Program-made: the position numbers and the translations under genes
The notes under the pieces: model-generated
What the model saw: the letters and a program-made list of their open reading frames with translations, nothing else
Database searches by the model: none
Told to the model about the DNA's origin: nothing
In this document: positions 44,489-55,003 of the stretch, one piece after another
Numbering within the stretch: the stretch's first letter is position 1
Layout of the letters: every line of letters starts with the position of its first letter
Source: Caenorhabditis remanei
Taxonomy: Eukaryota > Nematoda > Chromadorea > Rhabditida > Rhabditidae
DNA: 64,000 nt
Assembly: GCF_010183535.1 (NCBI RefSeq)
Contig: NC_071328.1
Span: 4,464,001 to 4,528,000 of the forward strand
Direction: 5' to 3'

Positions 44489-46524
44489 TTATTCTGGTAA
44501 CAATTCAGCCTTTTCAGCCCACATTATTTCGAATAATTCGAGATTCGATGCCACTCCCGTCTTAGTCTTCTCTCCAATCTCTATGATTGTCCGTTTCTCG
44601 GAAGTCACTTTAGTTGTCATGTAGATTGTGGCAGCTGCTATATTCATAGGGATTCTACTGAAAATGGTTTGTTGGGCTTCAAATTTCTCTCTATTTGGAG
44701 AACTCGTTTTCGAAAAACCTATGTGAGAAACATCTTCTTTACAATCGCCTTTCGAGCAATCCCTAATGCAGCTTCTCGGAATGATTCAGATAATCCTAAT
44801 AGTCTACAAATCTCTGTAATAGTCCGTGCAACACAATCATTATACCAGGTTACAACTAGTATGGCGAATCTCACTATTTCTTCTACAGAAACTCCAAAAA
44901 CTTCAGAAATATCAATGATCGAATTTGTTGAGTTCAAATGATGACAAGCAACAAAAAGACATGCTGCCACTTTCAGTTCTATGTTTTCTTTGTAAAGCTT
45001 CTCACACTCCCTGATACAACTTAAGTATCTCGAGGCGTATGTCTGAAAAAGGAGTATTGAAAACTAATTGAATTTGAAGACTGTAATAGAACTAACCTCA
45101 CAACCAGGTGGCAGTTTTTTCCAAATTGCGTAACATTTGCGACGCAGCAACAAACCACTTTTTGATATGACATAATGTGGAGTGAGCAGGTGATTGATCT
45201 GAATAATCCTAGTTTAAAAAAAATCACGAGAAGCTTATCTAGTTAGTAAATCTTCACAGGAGCGACATGTGAGAATGATCTGTATACAATCTTTATTGGA
45301 CTTACGTTTTTATGTTTTCGAACAAAAACAAATCCGTCAGGAGTTGTTTTGGCTGAAAATGCAGTTTCCCCTTTTTGAAATCTGTATATTTGAGTTGAAG
45401 GATTGAAATGAAATGGTAGATCAAAATCAGAATTAAATGGATTCTCTTGGCACTTCAATCTTGCTCTGACAAAGAACTCCGAATCGAAATAGTTCTGAAA
45501 TTGAGATTATTCGATTGATAACTTCTAAACAAATACCTCAATTATTGTTTTGATCTCCATTGAAGTTTTCTGTCGTTCATTATGATAATACGAAAGATGT
45601 TTAATACTTTCAACTGGTACATCAAGTTGGTCATGACAAATGTATACAGACTGCACTTTCTTCCATTGTTCCAATTTAACAATATCTTTCAAAATATGCA
45701 GTTCAGTTCTAGGTCCACTAAAGATTAAGATTGTCTTGAGGATTTCTGAATTGAAAAAATCTGATAAAGTCGAATGTGAATGAACCGATACCTGGCTTGA
45801 GAAACGGCAAAAAACCCAATGAGAAGTCATCATTTCCCGAACTAAAAAGTTGAAGTGACCTAACTGACAATTGATGTCCAAGAGATGACAGAACGGATGT
45901 GATTTTACTGATTAGCGTACTTCTTGTATTGTTTTCGAATGTTTCTGAAATAGTTTTCTAGAGTGGAATTCACTATTCATGTAGCAATTTTCAGCTCACA
46001 GTTGTTCTCATGCATTTTTCAATCTAACAGAATTCAATAGAGCACAGTTGCAAAATTACTGCTGATAAGTCACCACTCCTAGCAACAAACCTTCTATGTT
46101 GATAACACGGGTTCTTGACTTTTTGTAACAGAATATTTTCCTCAATTCCATCAATGCAATTGTCACAAAATCCCCTCTTACAATCGACTTGCATCCATCA
46201 ATACTCCTCTCACAATTCTCATTGTCTCGTTTTGAAAAAATGCAATAAATTGGGAGACCTCCAAAATTATTAACTATTTCTATTTCAATACTTCTAGGTC
46301 TTGATCTGAATATTATTTTATCAAGAGGAAAGATGATTGAATCGATAATATTGTATGTACGTTTTGAGCATTTTCCCAATTGATATCTGAAACAATTCTA
46401 GTTATTTTTGGTTCATGGAAAACAATCTCTTAAAATCAACTCACTTGGATTCATAATCCATCAACCGAATTATTTTCCATCTCGGAATATGAGGTAATCC
46501 ATAAAATAGAGACTTCGTACGCAT
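44489..46524 (-). CDS. F-box / FTH-like / TFIIB-core fusion protein, copy 1
   Basis: Eight exons (46524-46445, 46386-46091, 45944-45792, 45745-45537, 45494-45306, 45198-45097, 45042-44732, 44657-44489) give 502 aa in continuous frame. Residues 4-45 are an F-box (SLFYGLPHIPRWKIIRLMDY, KYQLGKCSKRT). Residues 120-310 resemble the FTH/DUF38 region of worm F-box proteins (FSLGFLPFLKPEIL, DIVKLEQWKKVQSVYICHDQ). From about 345 the sequence aligns with both cyclin repeats of TFIIB: ELKVAACLFVACHH, FGVSVEEIVRF, AALGIARKAI, AAATIYMTTK, SEKRTIIEIGEK. The zinc ribbon is absent. Compared with the sister gene the donor after exon 7 is mutated. The model uses an upstream GTTTCT donor that keeps frame; reading on would hit TAG. 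The gene is therefore either active with a shifted splice site or newly damaged. Confidence 0.75.
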
Positions 46525-46701
46525 TTTTGAGTAAATATTTAGGAAATGTCGGCAATTCTCACCCAAATCAATTTTTACCGTATAGAGAGATCGTATGTAG
46601 AGACAGATGGTCATAATCTCCTTGAGTCGTTTCCTCCTGGGAAAACACCTCGTTTAATCGAACGTCCTGCTAGGTGGTTTATTATATTGATTCATTCCGA
46701 A
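46525..46701. promoter_or_regulatory. Shared divergent promoter of the F-box/TFIIB-like pair
   Basis: Only 177 bp separate the two start codons (46524 minus, 46702 plus), so both genes must share or overlap regulatory DNA. An in-frame upstream ATG at 46546 would lengthen the plus-strand protein by 52 residues. The sister protein has no counterpart of that extension, so the later start is preferred. Confidence 0.5.
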
Positions 46702-48555
46702 ATGCTCAGGAAGTCTCTATTCTATGGATTACCTGATATTCCGAGATGGAAAATTATTCGATTAATGGATTATGAATCCAAGTAAGTTAATTTTAATAAA
46801 TAACTATTCAGAATTGCGTTAACGATAATAACATGTAACATTAAATGTTCCAGAGCAAAACCAAAAGTTACTAGAATTGTTCCAGATACCAATTAGGAAG
46901 ATGCTCAAAACGTACATTCTGTCTCATCGATTCAATTATCTTCCCACTTGATCTCATTATATTAAAATCGCGAATTGGATGTATGGAGATTGAAATATCC
47001 ACTAACTTTTATGACCCTCTTACTCATTATATTTTTTCTAAACGAGACGATGAGAATTGCGAAAGGAATATTGATGGATGCAAGTCCATTATAAGAGGGG
47101 ATTTTATGAAAACTGCATTGATGGAATTGAGGAAAATATTCTGTTACAAAAATGCAAGAATTCGTCGTCTCAATATAGAAGGTTTGTAGTTAGAAATGGA
47201 GTAGACGGAACGAAAATTAAAGAATAATTCCAGAAAACTTCAAGAACGGAGAAAGAAAAAAACTAATCAATAGAATCACTAACATTCTTTCATCTATTGG
47301 ACACCAACTGTCTGTTAAATTTCTTGAATTGTTCAGTTGTGGAAATGGAGACTTCTCTTTGGGGTTTCTTCCATTTCTTAAACCAGAAGTTCTTGAGAGA
47401 ATTATATTCTTCAGTGGAAAAAGAACTAAACTCCATATTTTGAAAGATATTGTTGAATTGAAACAATGGAAGAAGGTGCAGTCTGTATACATTTGTCATG
47501 ATCAACTTGATGTACCAGTTGAAAATATTAAACATCTTTTGTATTACCATAATGAACGACGAAAAACTTCAATGGAGATCAAAACAATTATTGAGGTATT
47601 TGCTTAGAAGTTATCAATCGAATAATCTCAATTTCAGAACTATTTCGAATCGAAATCCTTCGTCAGAGGAAGATTTAAGTGTCATGAGAATCCATTCATT
47701 TCCGATTTTGATATACCATTTCATTTCAATCCTTCAACTCAATTATACAGATTTCAAAAAGGAGAGTACGAATTATATGCAAGAATAACATCTGACGGAT
47801 CTGTTTGTATTCAAAAACACGCAGATGTATGTCAAAAAATATAAACAGTGAATAGTTCTTATAGTTTTCAGATTGCTGACCTCGTCGCTAGACACGTCAT
47901 TTACAGACAGAATTTGTTGTTGCGTGGGAAGTGTTACCTACTAGGAAAAAAAGTTCCGTATAGCTGTGTGGTTCGTTTTCAATACATCAAATATAAATAA
48001 TTAGAGCTCTTCTTTTTCAGAAATATGCCTGGAATCTCCTAGATTACATTCATAAGGATGATGTGTTCAAGGAAGAGAGTCGTCAAGTGAAAGTGGCCAC
48101 GTGTGTTTGGTTTGCAGGTTATTACACGCGAGCGTCGTTTTCGATCAACGACGTTTCTTCAGTTTTCGGCGTTCCTGTTGAAGAAATCCGAAAATTCCTC
48201 AGAATGCTAAAGGAATGGTTGAACGAAGTTCCTGCACAGAGTGTTATAGAAATTTGTGGGTTGTTAGGATTATCTGAATCATTCAAAGAGATCGCAGTAG
48301 GAATTGCTCGAAGGGCGACTGCAAAAAGATTGTTTTTCGGGTTAGTTTTTGAAATGAATTGAAAGAAACACAAACAACATTTTCAGTAGAAATCAGTTTA
48401 ATACAGCCGCTGCCACAATCTACATGACATCTAAAGTGTCTTCCGAGAAACGGACAATAATAGAGATTGGAGAGAAGACTAGGACTGGAGTGGCATCGAA
48501 TCTCAAATTATTCGAAATAATGTGGGCTGAAAAAGCTGAATTGTTACCAGAATAA
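46702..48555 (+). CDS. F-box / FTH-like / TFIIB-core fusion protein, copy 2
   Basis: Seven exons (46702-46781, 46886-47181, 47234-47595, 47638-47826, 47872-47970, 48021-48340, 48387-48555) give 504 aa with no break. Exon lengths equal those of the divergent sister except that exon 3 is undivided here and exon 5 is one codon shorter. The F-box is at 4-45 (GLPDIPRWKIIRLMDYESKY, CSKRTF). The FTH/DUF38-like region (FSLGFLPFLKPEVLERI, LKQWKKVQSVYICHDQ) spans about 120-310. The TFIIB-like core runs from about 342 to the end: VATCVWFAGYY, SSVFGVPVEEIRKFLRML, FKEIAVGIARRATAKRL, TAAATIYMTSKVSSEKRT, IIEIGEK. The last stretch corresponds to human TFIIB VAAAAIYMASQASAEKRTQK. An SCF adaptor role is expected from the F-box; what the TFIIB fold does is unknown. 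Confidence 0.85.
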
Positions 48556-48584
48556 AATATAATAATTTAAATGACTGCACTATT

Positions 48585-48985
48585 CCCGAAATGTGGACTT
48601 TTTAAAAACATAAATCGACCCCAATTTAGGGCTTGATAATAAAATTCTCTTGAATGTAGATCTGAAAATTTGATTGAAGGAAGCTATGAGCTGTCAAAAT
48701 TCCAAAAATCTCTTACACTTTTTACGTTGACATTTTGATAGAAATATTTCGTAGTGCACGTGAGAGTAAAAATAAACTGAAAAACAAATGCTAATTTCAT
48801 TAAATAATTTTTATCAAAATATCAACGTAAAAAGTGCAACACGATGAGAGAGATTTGGCACTTTTACAGCTCATAACTTCCTTTAATCGAATTCTCTGAA
48901 CTACATTCAGGAGAATTTTATTGGCAATCCCTAAATCTGGGTCGATTCGTGTAAAAATAATCGAAATTTCGGGAGCGCGGTCCTC
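48585..48985. repeat. Imperfect foldback element, ~400 bp
   Basis: The left half (CATAAATCGACCCCAATTTA .. GCTATGAGCTGTCAAAA .. CACTTTTTACGTTGACATTT) is mirrored by the right half (AAATATCAACGTAAAAAGTG .. TTTTACAGCTCATAACTTCC .. CTAAATCTGGGTCGATTCG). Arms are about 180 bp with many mismatches and a short AT-rich centre. It lies just downstream of the plus-strand F-box/TFIIB-like gene. Confidence 0.7.
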
Positions 48986-49229
48986 CTTTAATTTTGTTTC
49001 TTGTTGATTATTTTCCAAACACTTATTTAATAAATATAAAATTTCTTTTTTTCTGCTCCCTGTGAAAACGCGATGTTTTAGGTTAAAAGTCTGAATTTAT
49101 AATCTTAAAAATATATAATTCGAAAAAAAAGAAAAAAAAAAAAATTTATTGAATTATAATTCAATAAATTTTTTTCACTTCCGCCCGTAAAACCGTCTAC
49201 CGTAGTCTGTGCGCGACGAGACCCATTAA

Positions 49230-50030
49230 AGAAAAACAATCATGCGCCTTAAAAAATACAGTAGGAGCGCGCCGCACATGTCACTGATTTTTCCAGCAAT
49301 TTCTAGTTTTTGAATACTTTTTCTCATACTTGCAAAATTCCGGGCTGGCCCGCCGGGCCGGCCCGGCCCGGCCCGCCGGGCCGAGAAAGTGCCGGCCCGG
49401 CCCGGCCCGGTCGGCCCGGATTTGAATTTTTGAATTTTTTTCACTAGAATTTTTTTTTCAATAATTTTTTTGTCTGAAAATTTTCCAAATTTTTTCTCAA
49501 GAATATAAAAAAATCAGTTTTAAGCGAGTTATAAGACCTCAAAATTCCAATAATCACTCCCCGTCGTCATTTTTTCAGTACATTTCAATAGAAATTCTCG
49601 TCATCTGAGCATGAAATGCATTCATAAATGTTCATTTTTCGAATTTTTTTTGAGAATTTTTGAAAATATTGCTTTCACGTGTAGGACGAAGAGAATTTCT
49701 ATTGAAATATACTGAAAAAATGCACGACTAGCATCGATTTTTGACATTTTGAGGTCTCATAACTCGCTTTAGACGCATTTTCAGACATGAAACCAAAAGA
49801 TATTTATCTTTTTCATGGCTTTCTGAATCGATTCATATCAAAAATCGTAAGTTTAGAAGTAGTTGTGTTCCCCTTTAAAAATTTTTCCAAAAAAATCGGA
49901 AAAATTTCGAAAAAAAAATTTGAATTTTTTTAGTACTGAAAATCCGGGCCGGGCCGGGCCGGGCCGGGCCGGAGAAATTCTGATTTCGGCCCGGCCCGGC
50001 CCGGCCCGGCCCGGCCCGTTGCAACTCTGC
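49230..50030. repeat. Foldback element with GGCCCGGCCCGG arms
   Basis: GC-rich blocks built of GGCCCG/CGGGCC lie at about 49,345-49,415 and 49,945-50,020. Between them is an inverted repeat: CAGTTTTAAGCGAGTTATAA and TTTTCAGTACATTTCAATAG on the left versus TTTCTATTGAAATATACTGA and CATAACTCGCTTTAGACGC on the right, centred near 49,645. A similar hairpin of AATTTATTGAATTATAATTC sits at 49,140-49,175. No ORF is present. Confidence 0.7.
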
Positions 50031-50086
50031 TTTTTCTGCTAAATATAGGTTTTCACTCTCTTCGCTCTTTTCAGATTACTTCCCAT

Positions 50087-52152
50087 ATGGATACACAGAG
50101 AAATAATAATTGGAAAATGGCTTGCGTCATCGCAAAATTCTCGCTTGATGCCGATGAACGTGTTTCTCCTCGTGAAATAAGTGGGAGAATAATCAGAGAA
50201 ACCGCTTCATTCAAACAAAAATTACCCGAAATTGAGATATTCGTCAAGACATTCGCCCATAATGTTCTCGAATACTTTCCTCGTATCCATCCGTGGCTCT
50301 ATTCTAAAATATTCTTCGTTTGCAGAACTCCTATTTCACCTTCTCTATTTAAATTGTATGAGTTTAATTATCAGTTTTATTCCTTCAAAAATTTGTATTT
50401 TCAGTTTTTCTGCCGATGCGTTCTTGACTGTCGATGAGGAGAACATCATTATTTATTACAAGCGGAGAAACGGAAAAGGCGAATTCGGAGGTCCCAAAGT
50501 GCGAAACGAGGGAATAAAGGAAGGCGGAGTTCAAACACCCAGAAATGAAAAACAGGCTGAGCTTGTTGCGGGTGGAAATGCGTAAGCGATATGAAACAGA
50601 AAAGGTTTCATCAAATTTATCTACTTTCAGTGAGAAAATTGACGCGAAATCTCAAAAAATGGATAGTGTGGGGATTTTGAATGGAAAGAATGGAGAGCAA
50701 CATTTGGCTGGTGCGAACAGGTAGGACAGTCTTTTGGAAAGATAAAAACTGTCTATTTTTCAGAGCAAATATCGTCAATCCCACCAACGAAATGCCTGAA
50801 GCGCCGATGGGACCCGTTTCATCAGAGGGATCGAAAGAGAGTGTCAATCTGTCGATCTTACCTCCAAAACCAACGAATAATGATTTGAATATTAAGAAAT
50901 GTGGTGACACTACGACTACAGGAGCCATCTACAACACACCGAGTACTTCAACTAACTTATCAAGCTCTGAACCGCCCTCGAGAATGATGAATGACGGATC
51001 GGTGTTGACCGATTCCCGGGTGACAAAACGAGGGAATAGTCAAGAAGGAGTCGCTCCACAAGGTGTATCGAAACCGAGGAAACCACCAGCATTCGATTTT
51101 TCGAGTATAAGCAATATATTAGATGCTCCCAGTACTTCCAGTGCTCTTCCTGTTTCTGATGTGCCTCCAACTCCGACGAATAGTGAATCAACTTCGAAAA
51201 ATGTTGGTCGGAAAAGAAAAAGAAATACAGAAGAAGCAACAGATCTGCCAGGAGTACCAAAGCCGAAAAGAGCAACCAAAGCGTCTGTTCCGAACTTGGG
51301 CAACATGACTTTCGAAAACTTCCGAACATTTGTGAATCCTGGAGAAACAATGACTGAATTTCTCAGTCGTATAGTGGAACATCCGAAAGGAATCGGAGGG
51401 AGAAAGGGTCAAATCAAGAGAGAGATCTTCGACCATGTTACTGCACAATCTTCGATTGAAAAACAAATAATTGAATCTGAAAAACAGATTCGAATGCAGC
51501 ATGAAGCGAAGGGACTTCACATGATTCCTCTCAAGTTTGAACCAAGGCAGAGATTGTTGATAATGCCTCAAATTCTCTCAACAAATGTAACAACGACGAG
51601 TTCTTCATATTTCAAGGACATTTCTGAAGATCTTCAACCGTTTTTCAGAACATTGAATAAAATTCTCGAAATTATTCCAAAGTCGGAAATTCTCTCGGAT
51701 ATCTACGGTCGGATTAATCAGTTTATTAAGTATTCCGAAATAAAAGAAATTGTAAGTCCGTTTGATCCCACAATTTCTTATATAGTTTCCATTTTTCAGG
51801 CGACAAGCAATGGAACAACTGAAACTGCATTCACGATAATATGTAACTGTGCAGTCTTGAATGCAGACGACAATGTGCAAAATGGAATTACATTGAGGAA
51901 ATTTCTTACATTGTTACGATCGGAAGGAAAGAAAATATTAATAGACAACTATTTTGATAGAACCTGTCATTTTGAATTGCGCAAACTTGCTAATAATGAT
52001 AAGGTACTGTTATCGCAGTCGCGATTTTGAAAGTGATATGTTTTTTTCAGAAATTCTCATTCCCGGTAGCTGAATCTTCGATTGCTGAAGCTCTCAATTT
52101 CGTTATCTCTAAATCGACATTGTGTATCAATGCATCTAATTCTGTTCAATAA
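50087..52152 (+). CDS. SPK-domain protein with cluster-specific C-terminal domain (gene 1)
   Basis: Six exons (50087-50355, 50405-50581, 50631-50720, 50764-51751, 51800-52003, 52051-52152) encode 609 aa in phase. An SPK domain (a nematode domain of unknown function found with SET and PHD proteins) covers about residues 5-130: WKMACVIAKFSLDADE, RIHPWLYSKIFFVC, AFLTVDEENIIIYYKRR. A long low-complexity Ser/Thr/Pro region holds a nuclear-localisation-like GRKRKRN and PKPKRATK. FENFRTFVNPGETMTEFLSR near residue 385 is shared with gene 2. The last 180 residues (SEDLQPFFRTLNKI .. GTTETAFTIICNCAV .. KKFSFP..SSIAEALNF) form a domain shared with the three genes downstream. Nuclear location is inferred from the basic motifs. 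A TTTTCAG acceptor lies just upstream of the ATG. Confidence 0.8.
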
Positions 52153-52458
52153 TCGATGCACAACGTCGCTATAGAATTTCTCACTTAAAATTAATGTATT
52201 TAATAACTTTTCTAATATTACATTACTCGGCCAATAAGAGCGTCGCTGCCAGGATTTCTCCGTACTGATTTGTATACCTATGTAACTTATGCCGGTTTTT
52301 ATTCATGTGTCATTGTTATTATGTTTAAAAGTATTATGTTCAAAGGTTTTAACGGTTTATTCATTCAATCTGTACAGTTCGAGAAGTCTAACTCTTTGCT
52401 GGAATATTTGACTGATTTAAAACAAAGGTGTTCAATTCATTTACAGAATACCGTTCAA

Positions 52459-54768
52459 ATGGATCGACTTCTGGATAGACCGATAAACGAGTGGCCCGAT
52501 GACTATTGGAGGATGGCTTGGTCAATTGCGGATTTCTCAAAAAATGCCCTTGAGCCTCAAACATTCTATGCAATAAGCATTGATGTACTCAGCAAGAATG
52601 AAGAAATTGGTTGTGAGACAGGCGTAATCGACAAATTCGTCAAATCATTCGCCCACTTGACTCATCGGTTCTATCCACGTATTCATCCGTGGCTCCATGC
52701 GAAAATATTCTTCGTTTGCAGAACTTCTCTACTGGACGCTGAAGTTGAATAGTATGGAATTTCAGTTATATGCTTTCAGAAAGAAATGTTTTTCTCAGTT
52801 TTAGAACTCATGCGTATTTGGCTGTCGATCAAGACAATAAAATTCTACATTACAAACAACGAGTGGGACTCGGCGAGTTCGGAAATCCGAGAATGCAGGT
52901 TGAGGGGTTAGACGATCCTGTAGATCCAGCACCCACGAATGGGAATGTGGCTGGTGACAATGCGTAAGATTCATAGAGCATGGAGAATAAATCATTTATA
53001 TATTTTTACAGAGACCAAGCCGACGGAAATCCTCAACAAGGTAATGAGGTGCAAAATGCGGGGTATGACGCTGATGCCCATTTGCCTGCCCAAGGAAACA
53101 ATGATATTCATCATAACGAGCAAAACAATGAGAACTTTCTTGAGAATCAATATCAATATACTGTGGATCGGCAAGGGTAAGAAGTGATACAAGATTCCAA
53201 AGAAAGAACATTCTTCAGTGGAAACTCGAACACCGTCCCCAATGATTTTCCCGATCAATACTTTTACGAGGGATCGAACGAGAACAATCGTCCGAGCACT
53301 TCAACGAGCATCCCATATCACGAAGCGCCTTCTAACAATATTCAATTGAAACGACAGAGTGTCGGTCAAATAGGAGATGGCAATGAATCATCTGATCAGC
53401 CGGAAATATCGTACCCGAAGAAATACCGTGTTGTTGTACTGAAAGAGGGAAATAATACAAACCTGGGTTCAAATCAAGATGCAATGTATGATACTCCGAG
53501 CACTTCTTCTGATATCCCAGGATCTGGAAGATATTCAAAACCAACAATCACTTCACAAAATGCTCAAATGGAAGGATTTACTTCTGGAACTGCCGGTCTG
53601 AATCTCCGTCAGCAACAGCTCCAAGAGAGACTTGTGGACTCTTCAAACTTAAGGACTAACTATGAAACTGCTTCAACTAATGTACCATATTTTGCGAAGA
53701 AGAATAATCAAAACACACAGTTGCAAAGACAAGGGCATACTCATGGAGCTGCCGATAAGCCAAGAATATTGAATCTGAAAAGATATGCTCCTAACCAATC
53801 GGTTGTTGGGAATCATACGAATCGGTATCTGAATACGCATCAACAAAATATCCAAACAAGAATTGGAGATCATGAAGTCAATGAACGAGGACCATCCGAA
53901 CCGAATAGAGAAGTCAACGGTTCCAACTTCAGTTACATGAATATAGAAAACTATCAAGAATTCATGCGTTACGGAGAAACTATGACTGAGTTTTTGAATC
54001 GCCTAAATGAACATCGTAAAGCAGTCGGATTCAAAGAGGCTCAAATTTCGTCCGCTGTCTATATGAGAGTTCGTTTGAATTCGATGAGTGAAAAGACCGG
54101 AAGCCGACTTCAGAATCCGAGACGTCCCATTTTGAAGTATATTCCTGTAACGTTTGAAACAATGTCAAAAGCCAAACTCATGACGACTCCTGAGTTTCTT
54201 CGGCGTACCCAGAGAGCGCGGAACGCTGCACTGTTCATCGAAACTACAGAAAATCTCCGACCATTTTTCGACGCGTTGTACTTTGCGGTGGAAGGATTGT
54301 CACTCACGAAGACATTTGCAAACATCCTATCGCGGATCGGAGAGTTTATCGAGTATACTGAAGTTAAACCTATAGTGAGTCTATTTAACTCAGGATTTAA
54401 AAAGAAATTACATTTCCAGATGGCCAGAGAAGGAACTACTGAAACATCGCTCAAGATTGTGCTTCATTGTGTGGTGTGTAACGCCGGCGAAGAATGTAAA
54501 TACGGTTATACTTTGAAGCATGTAATCGGCTCATTAATATCAGGACTGTCAGATATGAATACTCTTGAAAACTTCAAAGAGTCTTGTTATTTACAAATCG
54601 GGAAACCAGACAGCAAGTTGAAGGTGGGAAGAAATTATCAAAATTATCAAAATATGGAATATTTTTCAGAAAATCTCGTATCCAATGGTTGACACTTCAT
54701 TCGCAGAAGCTCTCAATTACGCCATTTCTGTATCAAATTTCGAGAATCCCAAGACTAGAACTTCATGA
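52459..54768 (+). CDS. SPK-domain protein with cluster-specific C-terminal domain (gene 2)
   Basis: Six exons (52459-52751, 52799-52963, 53012-53176, 53219-54374, 54420-54623, 54670-54768) encode 693 aa. It is a tandem paralog of gene 1 with the same intron pattern. The SPK domain at about 15-140 has DDYWRMAWSIADFSKN, RFYPRIHPWLHAKIFFVC and TYLAVD-type (here AYLAVDQDNKILHYKQR). The middle is Asn/Gln/Ser-rich and probably disordered. FMRYGETMTEFLNRLNEHRK matches gene 1. The shared C-terminal domain is TENLRPFFDALYFAVEGL, REGTTETSLKIVLHCVVCNA and YPMVDTSFAEALNYAIS. The start follows ATTTACAG, a trans-splice-like acceptor about 300 bp after the gene 1 stop codon. Confidence 0.82.
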
Positions 54769-55003
54769 TTTAATAATACTCATCATTGTCTTGTTATATT
54801 ATTGCTGAACATTTTACCTATGTATACTTATGTAACTAACCGTATTAATGTGCTATAATTATTCTGAAAGTGAGAAGTTTTATATTGATTTTTCAGTTTT
54901 TATTTACTTATTTTTTCACAAAATTGAGAAGTTGAAAGTCTTCGTTTCTTATTTATGTATTTTCAGATGGTTTTCGAATAAACTCTGATTTATAGGCATC
55001 GCG

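Noticed and set aside
46546..46701. 52-residue N-terminal extension of the plus-strand F-box/TFIIB-like protein
   Set aside because: The sister gene starts at the position equal to 46702 and the extension has no counterpart, so it is more likely the shared promoter.
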